Shown one piece after another: positions 27,726 through 37,026 of a stretch of DNA of 64,000 nt. Origin of the DNA: Bacteroidota bacterium (GTDB taxonomy: Bacteria > Bacteroidota > Bacteroidia > Sphingobacteriales > Sphingobacteriaceae); contig JABDDX010000002.1 of assembly GCA_013287375.1 (NCBI GenBank), forward strand, positions 1 to 64,000. Direction: 5' to 3'. The notes beneath the pieces are model-generated. The model saw only the letters and a program-made list of their open reading frames with translations. It had not been told where the DNA came from and did not search any database. The translations under genes and the position numbers were made by a program. Positions within the stretch are counted from its first letter, which is position 1, and every line of letters starts with the position of its first letter.

Positions 27726-28058
27726 CTATATTTCGAATGAGAAGTCCTCATCAGCCGATGTTTTGGCCGCTTCAGGGGTTTCGCTAAATTCATAGCGTTT
27801 TTCTACTACTTCCTGGTTGTCTTTTATATATTCAATGGTTTCTTTTAACCCCTCTGCAAACTTTTCGAAATCTTCTTTATATAAAAAGATCTTGTGTTTA
27901 ATGAAAACGCCATCCTCTAAACGCTTTTTGCTTTCGGTAATAGTAACATAATAATCGTTTGATCGTGTTGCTTTTACATCAAAAAAATAAGTTCGTTTAC
28001 CTGCTCTTACCTTCTTTGAAAATACCTCTTCACGTTCTCTGTTGTCAAAGTCTCCCAT
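27726..28058 (-). CDS. DUF3276 (PUR-domain-like) protein
   Basis: A 110-residue protein with the DUF3276 pattern: 'EEVFSKKVRAGKRTYFFDVK', 'NDYYVTITESKKR' and 'KIFLYKEDFEKFAEGLKETI'. The family is restricted mainly to Bacteroidota and spirochaetes and folds like the PUR-alpha nucleic-acid-binding repeat, so single-stranded nucleic-acid binding is likely. The C-terminal 25 residues are acidic. It is a single-gene transcript ending at a strong terminator. Confidence 0.88.
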   Translation of the reverse strand: MGDFDNREREEVFSKKVRAGKRTYFFDVKATRSNDYYVTITESKKRLEDGVFIKHKIFLYKEDFEKFAEGLKETIEYIKDNQEVVEKRYEFSETPEAAKTSADEDFSFEI

Positions 28059-28205
28059 ATAAAATCAATTGTAATTAGTTTTGATTGGCATAAATATAAA
28101 TAAAATTTCAATCTACAAGTATTTATGTAAATAATATTGTGATTTAAGTATAGGTTTATTTCGAATATTTTAATGTTTTTTTATTTTTCCAGGAGCGTAC
28201 GCTAA

Positions 28206-28700
28206 TTACTCGCTTAAAAGCTTCTTTTTTTGCGCATCAAATTCTGCCTGGGTTAATGCTCCCGAATCAAGTAATTCCTTTAACTTTTTAATTTCATCGG
28301 CAACAGATCCGGATGGGGTGGGGGTGCTCGCCTGGCATGGTACAACCTCGCAGGCCAGAATTGCATCGTTAATATAAACGGAGAAACGAAATGGGCCGCC
28401 TGCACCCACTATAAACATGTATTTGTCTATGCCGTTTAAATGGTCTTTTATAATGTTTTTGATTATTACACCGCCATTGGTAAACGCTTTGGGTAAACCC
28501 GGTGATGGGTGGGGAGAAGGAAATGGGATGCCCCGTTGCTCAATATATAAAAATGAACCATTATTGCCTGACCCTTTACCAAGCCTAACTGTATCATTTA
28601 AATGATAGGTGATGCCGTTAGCCGCTTTATATGATGTTATTTTTTGAGCTTTGGTTAATAAGGGGACTAATAACAATATAAGTATTGATATTTTTTTCAT
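28206..28700 (-). CDS. Exported SHOCT-domain protein
   Basis: A 164-residue protein with a signal peptide ('MKKISILILLLVPLLTKAQ') and a C-terminal SHOCT domain ('EIKKLKELLDSGALTQAEFD'). The middle part has a Pro/Ser-rich loop ('PFPSPHPSPGLPKAF') and beta-strand character. The function is unknown; the SHOCT module is usually a small oligomerisation or targeting element. It sits alone between DUF3276 and the ABC exporter. Confidence 0.75.
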   Translation of the reverse strand: MKKISILILLLVPLLTKAQKITSYKAANGITYHLNDTVRLGKGSGNNGSFLYIEQRGIPFPSPHPSPGLPKAFTNGGVIIKNIIKDHLNGIDKYMFIVGAGGPFRFSVYINDAILACEVVPCQASTPTPSGSVADEIKKLKELLDSGALTQAEFDAQKKKLLSE

Positions 28701-28779
28701 AATTGGTAAAAGGTTTAATATAAATACGTGCTACTAAGTAAGCAAATAATTTGATAAAATCCGCTCACGAATTATTTCA

Positions 28780-30567
28780 TCAGGCATTTTCTTCTTCTTC
28801 CAGCAATTGCTTTTCGTACAGTTCAAAGTAAGTGCCTTTTTGTTGCATCAGGTATTCGTGGTTACCTTGTTCTATGATCTGGCCGCTATCCATCACTAAA
28901 ATCTTATCGGCATTTTTTATGGTTGATATGCGGTGGGCTATAATAATGCTGGTTTTACCCTTCATTACATTACCGAGATTATTGAGAATTTCTTCTTCGG
29001 TGCGGGTATCAACCGCCGAGAGGCAATCATCAAACACCAAAACTTGCGGATGTTTTACAATGGCACGGGCAATAGATACACGTTGTTTTTGTCCGCCGGA
29101 TAATGTAACACCACGCTCACCAATTAATGTCTCAAAGCCTTTTTCCAACTCCATAATGTTTTTATAAACGGCGGCATCTTTAGCAGCTTGCTCAACAACC
29201 GGCATATCTAAAACATCGGCACTAAAGGCAATGTTGTTGGCGATGGTATCTGAAAACAGGAAAACCTCCTGTGGTACAAACCCAATCTGTGAACGATAGC
29301 CTTCCAGGTCGTATCCAGGGAGTGGCTTGCTATCAATCAATACCTCGCCGCCTGTGGTATCATACATTCGCATTAACAAGTTGGCAATAGTTGATTTACC
29401 GGAACCTGTGCGCCCAATGATAGCCACCATTTCGCCGGGATGTATGGTAAATGATACTGATTTTAATGCCTGTATGCCGGTATCAGGATAAATAAAGGAA
29501 ACATCGTTAAAAGTAATTTTACCGCTGATGTTTTCTTTTGGAACTTTGGGTGATATGATCTCGGGCTGTTCGTGCAGAAATTCATTAATACGTTTTTGCG
29601 ATGCGGACGCACGCTGAATGAGTGAGGTTACCCAGCCTAATGACATTACAGGGAAGGTAAGCATATTAAGATACACGATAAACTCCGCCACATTACCCGC
29701 ACTGATGTTGCCTTTCATCACCTCCACACCGCCAACATAAATAATAATAACGTTACTGATACCAACTAATAAGAGCATGGTGGGGTAGAACAGCGCCTGC
29801 ACTTTTACCAAGGCCATGGAGTGTTCTTTATAATGCTCGCTTTCAGCTGCGAAGTTTTTGCGGACATACTTTTCGCGCACGTATGATTTTATTACCCTAA
29901 TGCCTGAGAAATTTTCCTGCACAAAGCTGGAAAGGATAGATAAACGCTCTTGTATCTTCTCGCTACGGAAATTGATGACATTGTTGATATAAAATATAAT
30001 CAACACTAATATTGGTAGTGGTAATATCGAGAGTACAGCCAAGCGGGTATTTACCGTGAGCATTAGATAAATAACCATTACAAACAGGATGATGGTATTT
30101 AGACTATACATAATACCAGGGCCAAGGTACATGCGTACACGGGAAACATCCTCGGTTACCCGGTTCATCAAATCGCCGGTGTTATGGCGGCGATAGAAGG
30201 CCAATGACAATACCTGGTAATGGGCATATATCTCGTTTTTAAGGTCGTATTCAATATGACGCGACATCAGGATGATAGTCTGCCTCATGAAAAACAAGAA
30301 TAAGCCACGTACCAATGATAACCCCAATACTACTAAGCCAAACAATAATAACCCTGAACCGAATATTTTATAGATAATAGCCTGCCTGTTGAATCCATTA
30401 AAAAGCTCGTAGATGCTGATATTGTCGGCTACCATATCAAAAGCCATACGCACAACAGGAGCAAGCAACACACTGAATATATTAGATATCACCACAAAAA
30501 GTATACCCGGTATTAACCGCCAGCGATATTTAAGAAGAAATTTATTGAGGTATGCGAGATGTTTCAT
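28780..30567 (-). CDS. ABC exporter, fused permease and ATPase (MsbA-like)
   Basis: A 595-residue half-transporter. Six membrane helices occupy about residues 15-320, followed by the nucleotide-binding domain with Walker A 'AIIGRTGSGKST', Q-loop 'IGFVPQEVFLF', signature 'LSGGQKQRVSIARAI', Walker B 'VLVFDDCLSAVD' and the H-loop 'IIAHRIST'. It works as a homodimer in the inner membrane; lipid A core or drug export is the usual assignment for this group, but the substrate cannot be read from sequence. It is divergent from leucine dehydrogenase. Confidence 0.93.
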   Translation of the reverse strand: MKHLAYLNKFLLKYRWRLIPGILFVVISNIFSVLLAPVVRMAFDMVADNISIYELFNGFNRQAIIYKIFGSGLLLFGLVVLGLSLVRGLFLFFMRQTIILMSRHIEYDLKNEIYAHYQVLSLAFYRRHNTGDLMNRVTEDVSRVRMYLGPGIMYSLNTIILFVMVIYLMLTVNTRLAVLSILPLPILVLIIFYINNVINFRSEKIQERLSILSSFVQENFSGIRVIKSYVREKYVRKNFAAESEHYKEHSMALVKVQALFYPTMLLLVGISNVIIIYVGGVEVMKGNISAGNVAEFIVYLNMLTFPVMSLGWVTSLIQRASASQKRINEFLHEQPEIISPKVPKENISGKITFNDVSFIYPDTGIQALKSVSFTIHPGEMVAIIGRTGSGKSTIANLLMRMYDTTGGEVLIDSKPLPGYDLEGYRSQIGFVPQEVFLFSDTIANNIAFSADVLDMPVVEQAAKDAAVYKNIMELEKGFETLIGERGVTLSGGQKQRVSIARAIVKHPQVLVFDDCLSAVDTRTEEEILNNLGNVMKGKTSIIIAHRISTIKNADKILVMDSGQIIEQGNHEYLMQQKGTYFELYEKQLLEEEENA

Positions 30568-30735
30568 AGCCTCTACAAAAATAGATTATTTGGTTCATAG
30601 TTAATGGATGATAGTTCATGGAATGATCATATTTTATGCTTGTTTTTATTGCAGTTATCAATAATGAACAAGTATTCCATTTTGCTACACCGAAAAAAAC
30701 ATCTACTTTTGCAGGCGAGCCTTATGCTTAATAAA

Positions 30736-31821
30736 ATGCCTCTTCAAAACTCAACAGAATCGATATTTAGCCAGCTGGAGGCGTTGGGACACAAGAAAAT
30801 TGTGTTTTGCAGCGACCCCGATACGGGGCTAAGGGCAATCATTGCTATTCATGATACTACATTGGGCCCTGCTTTGGGTGGTACACGTATGTGGGCCTAC
30901 AAATCTGAAGCCGACGCGTTAAGCGATGTATTAAGGCTATCAAAAGCCATGACTTATAAGGCATCCATAAATGGTTTAAACCTGGGTGGAGGTAAAGCCA
31001 TTATTATTGGTGACTCTCACCGGGATAAAAATGAAGCTTTACTGCGTAAATTTGGCAGGTTTATTAAGAACCAAAATGGTGAATTTATTACTGCCGAAGA
31101 TGTAGGTACCAATCCTAAGGATATGGAATACATCCGGATGGAAACTCAATATGTTACCGGTATGCCTGAAAGCATAGGCGGTAGTGGCGACCCGGCTCCA
31201 GTAGCAGCACAAGGTGTTTTTATGGGGATGAAAGCGGCTGTGAAAGAGCTTTATGGTAACGATAGTCTGGCCGGAAAATCAGTCATTGTACAGGGGATAG
31301 GCCATGTGGGCGAGAATTTAGTTAAGATACTAAGAGATGAAAAAGCGAAAGTTTACGTTAGTGATATTAACGAGGATTTGTTAAGGCAAGTTGCCAAAAA
31401 ATACGGTGCAGAAGCCATCGCGCACAATAATATTTTTGACATTGATGCTGATATTTATTCGCCGTGCGCAATGGGCGCAACGGTTAATACACAAACCATC
31501 AACAAACTTAATTGCGCTATTATTGCCGGATCGGCCAATAACCAGTTAGAGGATGAACAGGTACACGGGCAAATGCTGCGCGAAAAAGGAATTTTATTTG
31601 CACCTGATTATGTAATTAATGCAGGTGGGCTAATTAATTGTTATTCAGAGCTGATGGGCTTTACCAAAAAGCGCACTATGCAGCTAACTGAAAATATTTA
31701 TGAAGCAACCCGAAATGTTTTAAAACTTTCTAAAGCCGAAAATATTTCATCAATAGAAGCCGCGAATAAGATCGCTGAGAAAAGAATCGCTGACATTAAA
31801 AAAGTAAAATCGTCATACTAA
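30736..31821 (+). CDS. Leucine (Glu/Leu/Phe/Val-type) dehydrogenase
   Basis: An NAD-dependent amino-acid dehydrogenase that deaminates branched-chain amino acids. 'DTTLGPALGGTRMW' and the catalytic-lysine region 'INGLNLGGGKAIIIGD' mark the substrate domain; 'VIVQGIGHVGENLVKIL' is the nucleotide-binding loop. I start it at the ATG at 30736 ('MPLQNSTES', 361 residues), which matches family length, because the longer ORF-track start adds 44 residues of non-conserved sequence. The next gene, nusB, follows after about 50 bp. The neighbouring core genes make this a conserved Sphingobacteriaceae-type gene string. Confidence 0.92.
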   Translation: MPLQNSTESIFSQLEALGHKKIVFCSDPDTGLRAIIAIHDTTLGPALGGTRMWAYKSEADALSDVLRLSKAMTYKASINGLNLGGGKAIIIGDSHRDKNEALLRKFGRFIKNQNGEFITAEDVGTNPKDMEYIRMETQYVTGMPESIGGSGDPAPVAAQGVFMGMKAAVKELYGNDSLAGKSVIVQGIGHVGENLVKILRDEKAKVYVSDINEDLLRQVAKKYGAEAIAHNNIFDIDADIYSPCAMGATVNTQTINKLNCAIIAGSANNQLEDEQVHGQMLREKGILFAPDYVINAGGLINCYSELMGFTKKRTMQLTENIYEATRNVLKLSKAENISSIEAANKIAEKRIADIKKVKSSY

Positions 31822-31874
31822 TAAATTAATAATCAACCGCCGGGATGTACCGGCAAAAAATCGTTCTTACAATT

Positions 31875-32819
31875 ATGTTAAACAGAAGGCACCTACGGGT
31901 AAAAGTATTACAGGCATTATATGCCTTTCATCAGACAGGCGGGGATATCAAGGCCCAGGAAAAGAACCTGCTGCAAAGTATCGACAAAGTATACGAAATG
32001 TATATCTGGATGCTATCACTAATTTCGGAAGTAGCTAACTATGCCGAAACTGACGCCATTGAGCGGTCAAATAAGCATATCAAAACCGAAGAAGACAAAA
32101 ATCCAGATCTGAAAATATTAACTAACCGGTTCATCACCACGTTAAACGATAATAAAGAATTTCTTGTTTCTGCAAAGAAATACAAGGTAGAATGGAGCTT
32201 TGAACCAGAGCTTATCAAAACACTTTTCATTGTCCTTAAAAGTTCTCCTGAGTATGCGGAATATTTGAAGCATACAGGTGATACCATCCAGACTGATAAG
32301 GACATTATCAAATTCATTTTCAAGAAAGTAATCCTAAAATCGTCATTAGCCGAACAGGTTTTTGAAGACAAATTTATTTTCTGGCCGGTTGATAAAGATG
32401 TATTACAGGCTTTGATAGCCAAAACCTTTAAAAACTTTGCTTCTGAAGATGCTAAACAAAACAAACTGGCAGAAATTACCGGAAATTGGGAAGAGGACAG
32501 GGAGTTTATAGTAACCTTATTTGAGCAAAACATCAGGCATGATAAAGAATATCAGACCATGATAGCTGAAAAAACCCAAAACTGGGAGCCGGAACGTATT
32601 GCTATGATGGATACTTTACTAATGAAGATGGCTATTACTGAGTTTATTAATTTTACATCGGTGCCGGTAAAGGTTACTATTAATGAGTACCTGGAAATAT
32701 CAAAGGAATTTAGTACACCTAAAAGTAATTCGTTTTTAAACGGTATCTTGGACAAGATTTTAATTGAACTAAAAGCTCAGCAAAAAATTAAAAAAATAGG
32801 AAGAGGTTTAATAGAATAA
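31875..32819 (+). CDS. nusB: Transcription antitermination factor NusB
   Basis: A 314-residue NusB of the long Bacteroidota type, about twice the proteobacterial length. The N-terminus 'MLNRRHLRVKVLQALYAF' is the start of the RNA-binding helix; the C-terminal half is the classical NusB domain ('WEPERIAMMDTLLMKMAITE', 'TINEYLEISKEFS'). I prefer the ATG at 31875 over the ORF-track start ten codons upstream. NusB joins NusE in antitermination on rRNA operons. The DUF1573 gene follows after 5 bp. Confidence 0.93.
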   Translation: MLNRRHLRVKVLQALYAFHQTGGDIKAQEKNLLQSIDKVYEMYIWMLSLISEVANYAETDAIERSNKHIKTEEDKNPDLKILTNRFITTLNDNKEFLVSAKKYKVEWSFEPELIKTLFIVLKSSPEYAEYLKHTGDTIQTDKDIIKFIFKKVILKSSLAEQVFEDKFIFWPVDKDVLQALIAKTFKNFASEDAKQNKLAEITGNWEEDREFIVTLFEQNIRHDKEYQTMIAEKTQNWEPERIAMMDTLLMKMAITEFINFTSVPVKVTINEYLEISKEFSTPKSNSFLNGILDKILIELKAQQKIKKIGRGLIE

Positions 32820-32824
32820 ACAAC

Positions 32825-33292
32825 ATGAAAAAAGCTATTTTAAGCATTCTTGCTGCGGGGATACTTTTATCAGCCTGCAACCAATCAGCCAAAACCGCTC
32901 AATCGGCCGATTCATCAGCAACGCAAACGGCAGTTGGCGCATCAGGCAGCACAGGTTCAGCTACGCAAGCTAATGCTCCGGTGATGAATTTTGATAAATC
33001 ATCGTACGATTTCGGCAAAATCACACGCGGGGATAAGGTGACATACAATTTTAAATTCACTAATACCGGTAAATCGCCATTAATTATTACCAGCGCTGTG
33101 GCAAGCTGTGGCTGTACTACACCAAACTGGCCAAAAACTCCGATTACTCCGGGGCAGAGCGGTCAAATAACAGTTGTATTTAATAGTACAGGTAAAGTTG
33201 GCTTACAGGATAAAATGGTAACCATTACTGCTAATACCAACCCTGCACAAACGGTTGTACATTTGGTAGGCGAAGTTTTGGAAAAGAAATAA
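32825..33292 (+). CDS. DUF1573 lipoprotein
   Basis: A 155-residue exported protein. The signal peptide ends in a lipobox ('AAGILLSAC', Cys 18), so it is lipid-anchored. A 40-residue Ser/Ala/Thr linker leads to a DUF1573 beta-sandwich with 'FDFGKI'-type start ('KSSYDFGKITRGDKVTYNFK') and the conserved 'ASCGCTTPNWP' motif. DUF1573 domains are Ig-like and common in Bacteroidota envelopes; no activity is known. It is flanked by nusB and yajC in one operon. Confidence 0.9.
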   Translation: MKKAILSILAAGILLSACNQSAKTAQSADSSATQTAVGASGSTGSATQANAPVMNFDKSSYDFGKITRGDKVTYNFKFTNTGKSPLIITSAVASCGCTTPNWPKTPITPGQSGQITVVFNSTGKVGLQDKMVTITANTNPAQTVVHLVGEVLEKK

Positions 33293-33392
33293 ATTAGATA
33301 TGAGATTAGAGATAGGAGATGAAAAATGGCTTCTTCTTGTAATTCTCAACTCGAAAAGTAAAAATTAAAACAAAAAATAATATAAAATAATC

Positions 33393-33674
33393 ATGGCTAC
33401 ACAGCAAATTGTAATGTTGGTATTGATCGTAGTAGTATTTTACTTCTTTATGATCCGTCCGCAGGTTAAAAAACAAAAAGACCAAAAAAACTTTGTTAAC
33501 GATTTAAAAAAGGGTGATAAGGTAGTTACCACTGCAGGCGCGCACGGTAAAATAGCCGAAGTTGGCGACACTACTTTTTTAATTGAGCATGAAAGCGGCC
33601 ATAAAACCCGTTATGATAAATCGGCGATATCGTTAGATGCTTCAAAAGCATTAAACACACCGCCAAAAGCTTAG
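33393..33674 (+). CDS. yajC: Preprotein translocase subunit YajC
   Basis: A 93-residue single-pass membrane protein: helix 'IVMLVLIVVVFYFFMIRPQ' followed by 'KKQKDQKNFVNDLKKGDKVV' and the small beta domain 'TTAGAHGKIAEVGDTTFLIE'. This is the YajC pattern. YajC associates with SecDF, which is encoded about 17 kb away here. It lies between the DUF1573 and YbbR genes. Confidence 0.95.
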   Translation: MATQQIVMLVLIVVVFYFFMIRPQVKKQKDQKNFVNDLKKGDKVVTTAGAHGKIAEVGDTTFLIEHESGHKTRYDKSAISLDASKALNTPPKA

Positions 33675-33805
33675 TTTAAGTTAAAAGTTGAATGTTCAAC
33701 GTTGAAAGTGACATTCAAATAAAAAAAAATAAAAGGTAAAAGATGGAGATTAAAGCGTTAGATGGCTTTTAACTTTCAGCTTTTACCTTTTAACATTTGT
33801 AATAA

Positions 33806-34750
33806 ATGGCAATCATAAAACTATCGGCAACAGAGCAAAGGCGTTTATCAGCATTTTTCACATGCCTGGTATTGGCCGCGTTGGCGTGGTTATGTATTAC
33901 GTTGTCAAACCCTTACAATTACACGGTTAAACGCGTGCTGAGTTATAAAAATACTCCCCAAAAACGGGCATTTCACTCCCTGCAATCAGATACGGTTGAT
34001 ATCACAATTAAAGGTACCGGGTGGCAAATGCTTTATGCCATGATGCATTATAGCAGCAATAGTTTAGTTGTGGATCTGAGACCCTTAAATACAGGGAATT
34101 ACGTAGTGTTGAGCTCGCAGGCAATGCAAATTGCTGATGGCGAAGTAAATCATGATGTGGTATCATTTAATCCCGATACGCTTTATTTTGACTTTTTAAA
34201 CCGGATGGTGAAAAGGGTGCCTGTAAAGTTATTAAGCAATGTTAGCTATCAACAACAGTTTTCGCAGGCAAATAATCCTATTGTGAGGCCATCGTATATT
34301 ACTATTGTTGGCCCTACAGACAGGCTTAATAGTATAACTGAATGGAATACGGATTCGCTTATCGTGAAAAAAGTTAATGAAACCATTCGCGCCAGGCTAA
34401 ACTTACAGCCGGTTAACGAGGGTAATATCACCATATATCCTAAAGCGGTGGATGTGGTTTTCCCTGTAGATGAGTTTACAGAGAAAACCCTGGAGATACC
34501 TGTGAAACTGATTAATAACAGCGATTTTTACAATGTGAAGGTTTTTCCGGAAAAGGTTACCGTTACATTTATGACATCGTTACGAAGGTATACCGAAACT
34601 GATGAGGATTTTTTTGAAGCGGAGGCTGATCTGAACTTATGGAAAAATCAAGGTTACAGTACCTTGCCGGTGAAACTTACGCGGATACCGCCATTTTGTA
34701 AAGTAATAAGTGTAGAGCCACAAAATATTGATTTTATAGTGAAAAAATAG
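33806..34750 (+). CDS. YbbR-domain membrane-anchored protein
   Basis: A 314-residue protein with one N-terminal membrane helix ('FFTCLVLAALAWLCITLSNP') and a periplasmic region of YbbR-like beta repeats ('VDITIKGTGWQML', 'RPSYITIVGPTDRLNSI'). In Firmicutes YbbR proteins regulate diadenylate cyclase; in Bacteroidota the role is not established. The stop codon is followed at once by the coaE ATG, so translation is coupled. Confidence 0.85.
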   Translation: MAIIKLSATEQRRLSAFFTCLVLAALAWLCITLSNPYNYTVKRVLSYKNTPQKRAFHSLQSDTVDITIKGTGWQMLYAMMHYSSNSLVVDLRPLNTGNYVVLSSQAMQIADGEVNHDVVSFNPDTLYFDFLNRMVKRVPVKLLSNVSYQQQFSQANNPIVRPSYITIVGPTDRLNSITEWNTDSLIVKKVNETIRARLNLQPVNEGNITIYPKAVDVVFPVDEFTEKTLEIPVKLINNSDFYNVKVFPEKVTVTFMTSLRRYTETDEDFFEAEADLNLWKNQGYSTLPVKLTRIPPFCKVISVEPQNIDFIVKK

Positions 34751-35344
34751 ATGCTGAAAATAGGTATAACCGGTAATATAGGTAGCGGCAAAACTACGGT
34801 GAGCAAAATATTTGAGGTATTAGGCATTCCTGTTTTTTATGCTGATGACGAGGCTAAAAAAGTAATGGTTAATGATGCTATATTGATAGATGATCTTAAA
34901 CAAACCTTTGGTGCGCAATCGTATTTTGAAGATGGTTCACTAAACCGCAAACATATAGCCGGTATAGTTTTTAATAACGAAATGGAACTGAAAAAGCTAA
35001 ACGCTATTGTACACCCTGCCGTTTTTAGGGCTTTTGATAGTTGGGTACCCCAGTTTAAAAACGCGCCTTATGTGTTAAAAGAAGCAGCATTGCTATTTGA
35101 AAGCAGCTCGTATAAAATGTGTGACAGAAGCATTATGGTTACAGCACCTTTGGAATTGCGTATAGCACGCGTAATGTTGCGTGACGGGCTAAGTAGAGAT
35201 GAGATACTAAACAGAGAGGCAAGGCAGTTTTCTGAAGAGAAGAAATTGCAGCTTGCCGATTACGCTATAAAAAATGATAATACAGAGCTGGTGATACCGC
35301 AGGTGCTGGCTTTGCATGAGCAGTTTCTGGAGTTACATAGTTAA
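34751..35344 (+). CDS. coaE: Dephospho-CoA kinase
   Basis: A 197-residue P-loop kinase for the last step of coenzyme A synthesis. Walker A is 'GITGNIGSGKTTVSKIFE', followed by 'PVFYADDEAKKVM' and the lid region 'RIARVMLRDGLSRDEILNR'. Length is normal. It starts on the base after the ybbR stop. Downstream, a GC-rich hairpin-like patch (about 35350-35402) may act as a terminator. Confidence 0.95.
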   Translation: MLKIGITGNIGSGKTTVSKIFEVLGIPVFYADDEAKKVMVNDAILIDDLKQTFGAQSYFEDGSLNRKHIAGIVFNNEMELKKLNAIVHPAVFRAFDSWVPQFKNAPYVLKEAALLFESSSYKMCDRSIMVTAPLELRIARVMLRDGLSRDEILNREARQFSEEKKLQLADYAIKNDNTELVIPQVLALHEQFLELHS

Positions 35345-35449
35345 CTCACCCGACTTCGCTTCGCTGGTCGACCTCTCTTCGCTTGCGGCGGAAAGAGGTG
35401 TAAAAATTAAATTTTAATCAACTTACTGTTGGTTAATTACTAATTATCA

Positions 35450-36391
35450 ATGAATATCAAAGACGATTTCCTTTCTATCAATATAAACGGTTTATACTGT
35501 AAATACGGCGATTTCTACCTCGATCCTAAACAACCTGTGGAAAAGGCGGTAATATCGCATGCCCATGCTGATCATGCGGTTAGCGGGAATAACGAGGTGT
35601 TTTGTACTGAAGCTACTGCTGCTTTTATGCAGTTGCGTTATGGTAAAAACTCAGCTAAGGTTTTTAATATAGTTGGGTATCACCAATCATTTGATGTTAG
35701 GGGCGTTAAAATCACTTTTATATCTGCTGGGCATATGTTAGGTTCGGCCCAGGTATTAATGGAATACGAGGGCGTAAAATACCTTTATACCGGCGACTAT
35801 AAAATACAACCTGATGCTACCTGTGAGCCAATTGAGTGGGTTAAGGCTGATGTACTGATTACCGAAAGTACTTTTGCTGACCCTAAGGTGTTGCACCCCG
35901 ACCCGGTGGAAGAGATCAAAAAACTGAATGATATTAAGATCAATATTTTGTTGGGTGCTTATGGTTTGGGTAAAAGTCAGCGGTTGATACAGATGATTAA
36001 TGAACATGCCCCACAGAAAACGATATTGGTTCATCATCGCATTATGCCAATAAACTCTATTTATGAAAAGTTGGGTTATTCGCCGGGTAAATACCAGATG
36101 TATGGCCGTAAATTGATGAAGGAACAAAAGGAGTATGTATATATTGTGCCGCCTTTTACGTTTGATAGCTATATTAATGCAAAAGGGGTGAAGCGCCTGT
36201 TTGCTTCGGGGTGGAAGAATTTGCAGGTGAATCTGAACGATACACTGTTTATATCAGATCACGTGGATTGGAACGACATTCTGGAGGCTGTAAAGCAGGT
36301 TGAACCCAAACAATTATGGACTTTACATGGCAATGGAAAGCATTTAAAAGAACACTTTGGGAATGATATTGTTGTGAAACTATTGAACTGA
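35450..36391 (+). CDS. Metallo-beta-lactamase-fold exonuclease-like protein
   Basis: A 313-residue protein of the beta-CASP/MBL group. The metal-binding motif is 'ISHAHADHAVSGN' near residue 35, with further ligands in 'FISAGHMLGSAQVL' and 'YLYTGDYKIQPD', and a late 'FISDHVDW'. This set is typical of the ligase-associated DNA exonuclease and RNA-processing exonuclease group (COG1236). No DNA ligase lies next to it here, so the nucleic-acid substrate is open. It overlaps the small Cys-rich gene by one base (TGATG). Confidence 0.82.
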   Translation: MNIKDDFLSININGLYCKYGDFYLDPKQPVEKAVISHAHADHAVSGNNEVFCTEATAAFMQLRYGKNSAKVFNIVGYHQSFDVRGVKITFISAGHMLGSAQVLMEYEGVKYLYTGDYKIQPDATCEPIEWVKADVLITESTFADPKVLHPDPVEEIKKLNDIKINILLGAYGLGKSQRLIQMINEHAPQKTILVHHRIMPINSIYEKLGYSPGKYQMYGRKLMKEQKEYVYIVPPFTFDSYINAKGVKRLFASGWKNLQVNLNDTLFISDHVDWNDILEAVKQVEPKQLWTLHGNGKHLKEHFGNDIVVKLLN

Positions 36392-36549
36392 TGCTCGAGG
36401 AAAATATTGACTATTATATCAACGAGGATGGTAATTTCGTTTTTACCGAAGCTTACCATTTAAAGCGGGGCTATTGTTGCAAAAACAAATGCCTGCACTG
36501 CCCATGGAAATACGGAAAAACTGAAGAGGACGAACAAATTAAAAAATAA
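36391..36549 (+). CDS. Small cysteine-rich protein (DUF5522-like)
   Basis: A 52-residue gene too short for the ORF track. Its ATG overlaps the stop of the MBL-fold gene by one base. The protein has a tight cluster, 'GYCCKNKCLHCPWKYGK', which should bind a metal such as zinc or an iron-sulfur cluster, preceded by an acidic, aromatic stretch. It matches the DUF5522 pattern as I recall it. It is likely co-translated with the exonuclease-like protein, so a shared role is plausible. Confidence 0.8.
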   Translation: MLEENIDYYINEDGNFVFTEAYHLKRGYCCKNKCLHCPWKYGKTEEDEQIKK

Positions 36550-36576
36550 TAAGGATATTTGTATTTAACACAACCA

Positions 36577-37026
36577 ATGCGAATAGAAGACGAAATACAA
36601 AGCACTAAGTTTGAGGATAATTACCAAAAGGCGGTAATTAATATAAATTATACCCAGAACTGGCTTAGTAATCATTTGCGTGGTGAGTTTGATAAGTTCA
36701 ATCTTACTATGCAGCAGTTTAATATTTTGCGCATATTAAGAGGCCAGTATCCAAAACCTGCTACAGTAAATTTACTTAAAGAGCGCATGCTGGATAAAAT
36801 GTCGGATGCATCACGTATTGTTGATCGTTTGGTTCAAAAGGAACTTGTTTCGCGATGTACCAATACTTGTGACCGCAGGGCTGTTGATATTCGTATCAGT
36901 GATAAGGGCCTCGAAGTATTGTCCAAAATAGAGGTGGAATTTAAGACTAAAGACCTCATTAAGGATAATCTTACACAGGATGAAGCCCTGCAGCTTAGCG
37001 ACTTATTAGATAAACTGAGGGGCTAA
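36577..37026 (+). CDS. MarR-family transcriptional regulator
   Basis: A winged-helix regulator of 149 residues from the ATG at 36577; the ORF track uses a TTG 18 bp earlier. The recognition region is 'LTMQQFNILRILRGQYPKPA' and 'RMLDKMSDASRIVDRLVQKE', and the wing carries 'DRRAVDIRISDKG'. MarR proteins bind DNA as dimers and often respond to small ligands. Its target is not evident. The 3' end overlaps the convergent PAP2 gene by 4 bp. Confidence 0.9.
   Translation: MRIEDEIQSTKFEDNYQKAVININYTQNWLSNHLRGEFDKFNLTMQQFNILRILRGQYPKPATVNLLKERMLDKMSDASRIVDRLVQKELVSRCTNTCDRRAVDIRISDKGLEVLSKIEVEFKTKDLIKDNLTQDEALQLSDLLDKLRG

Noticed and set aside
32039-32533. 164-residue ORF antisense to nusB
   Set aside because: It is a shadow of the nusB frame, with low-complexity Ser/Leu sequence and no family.
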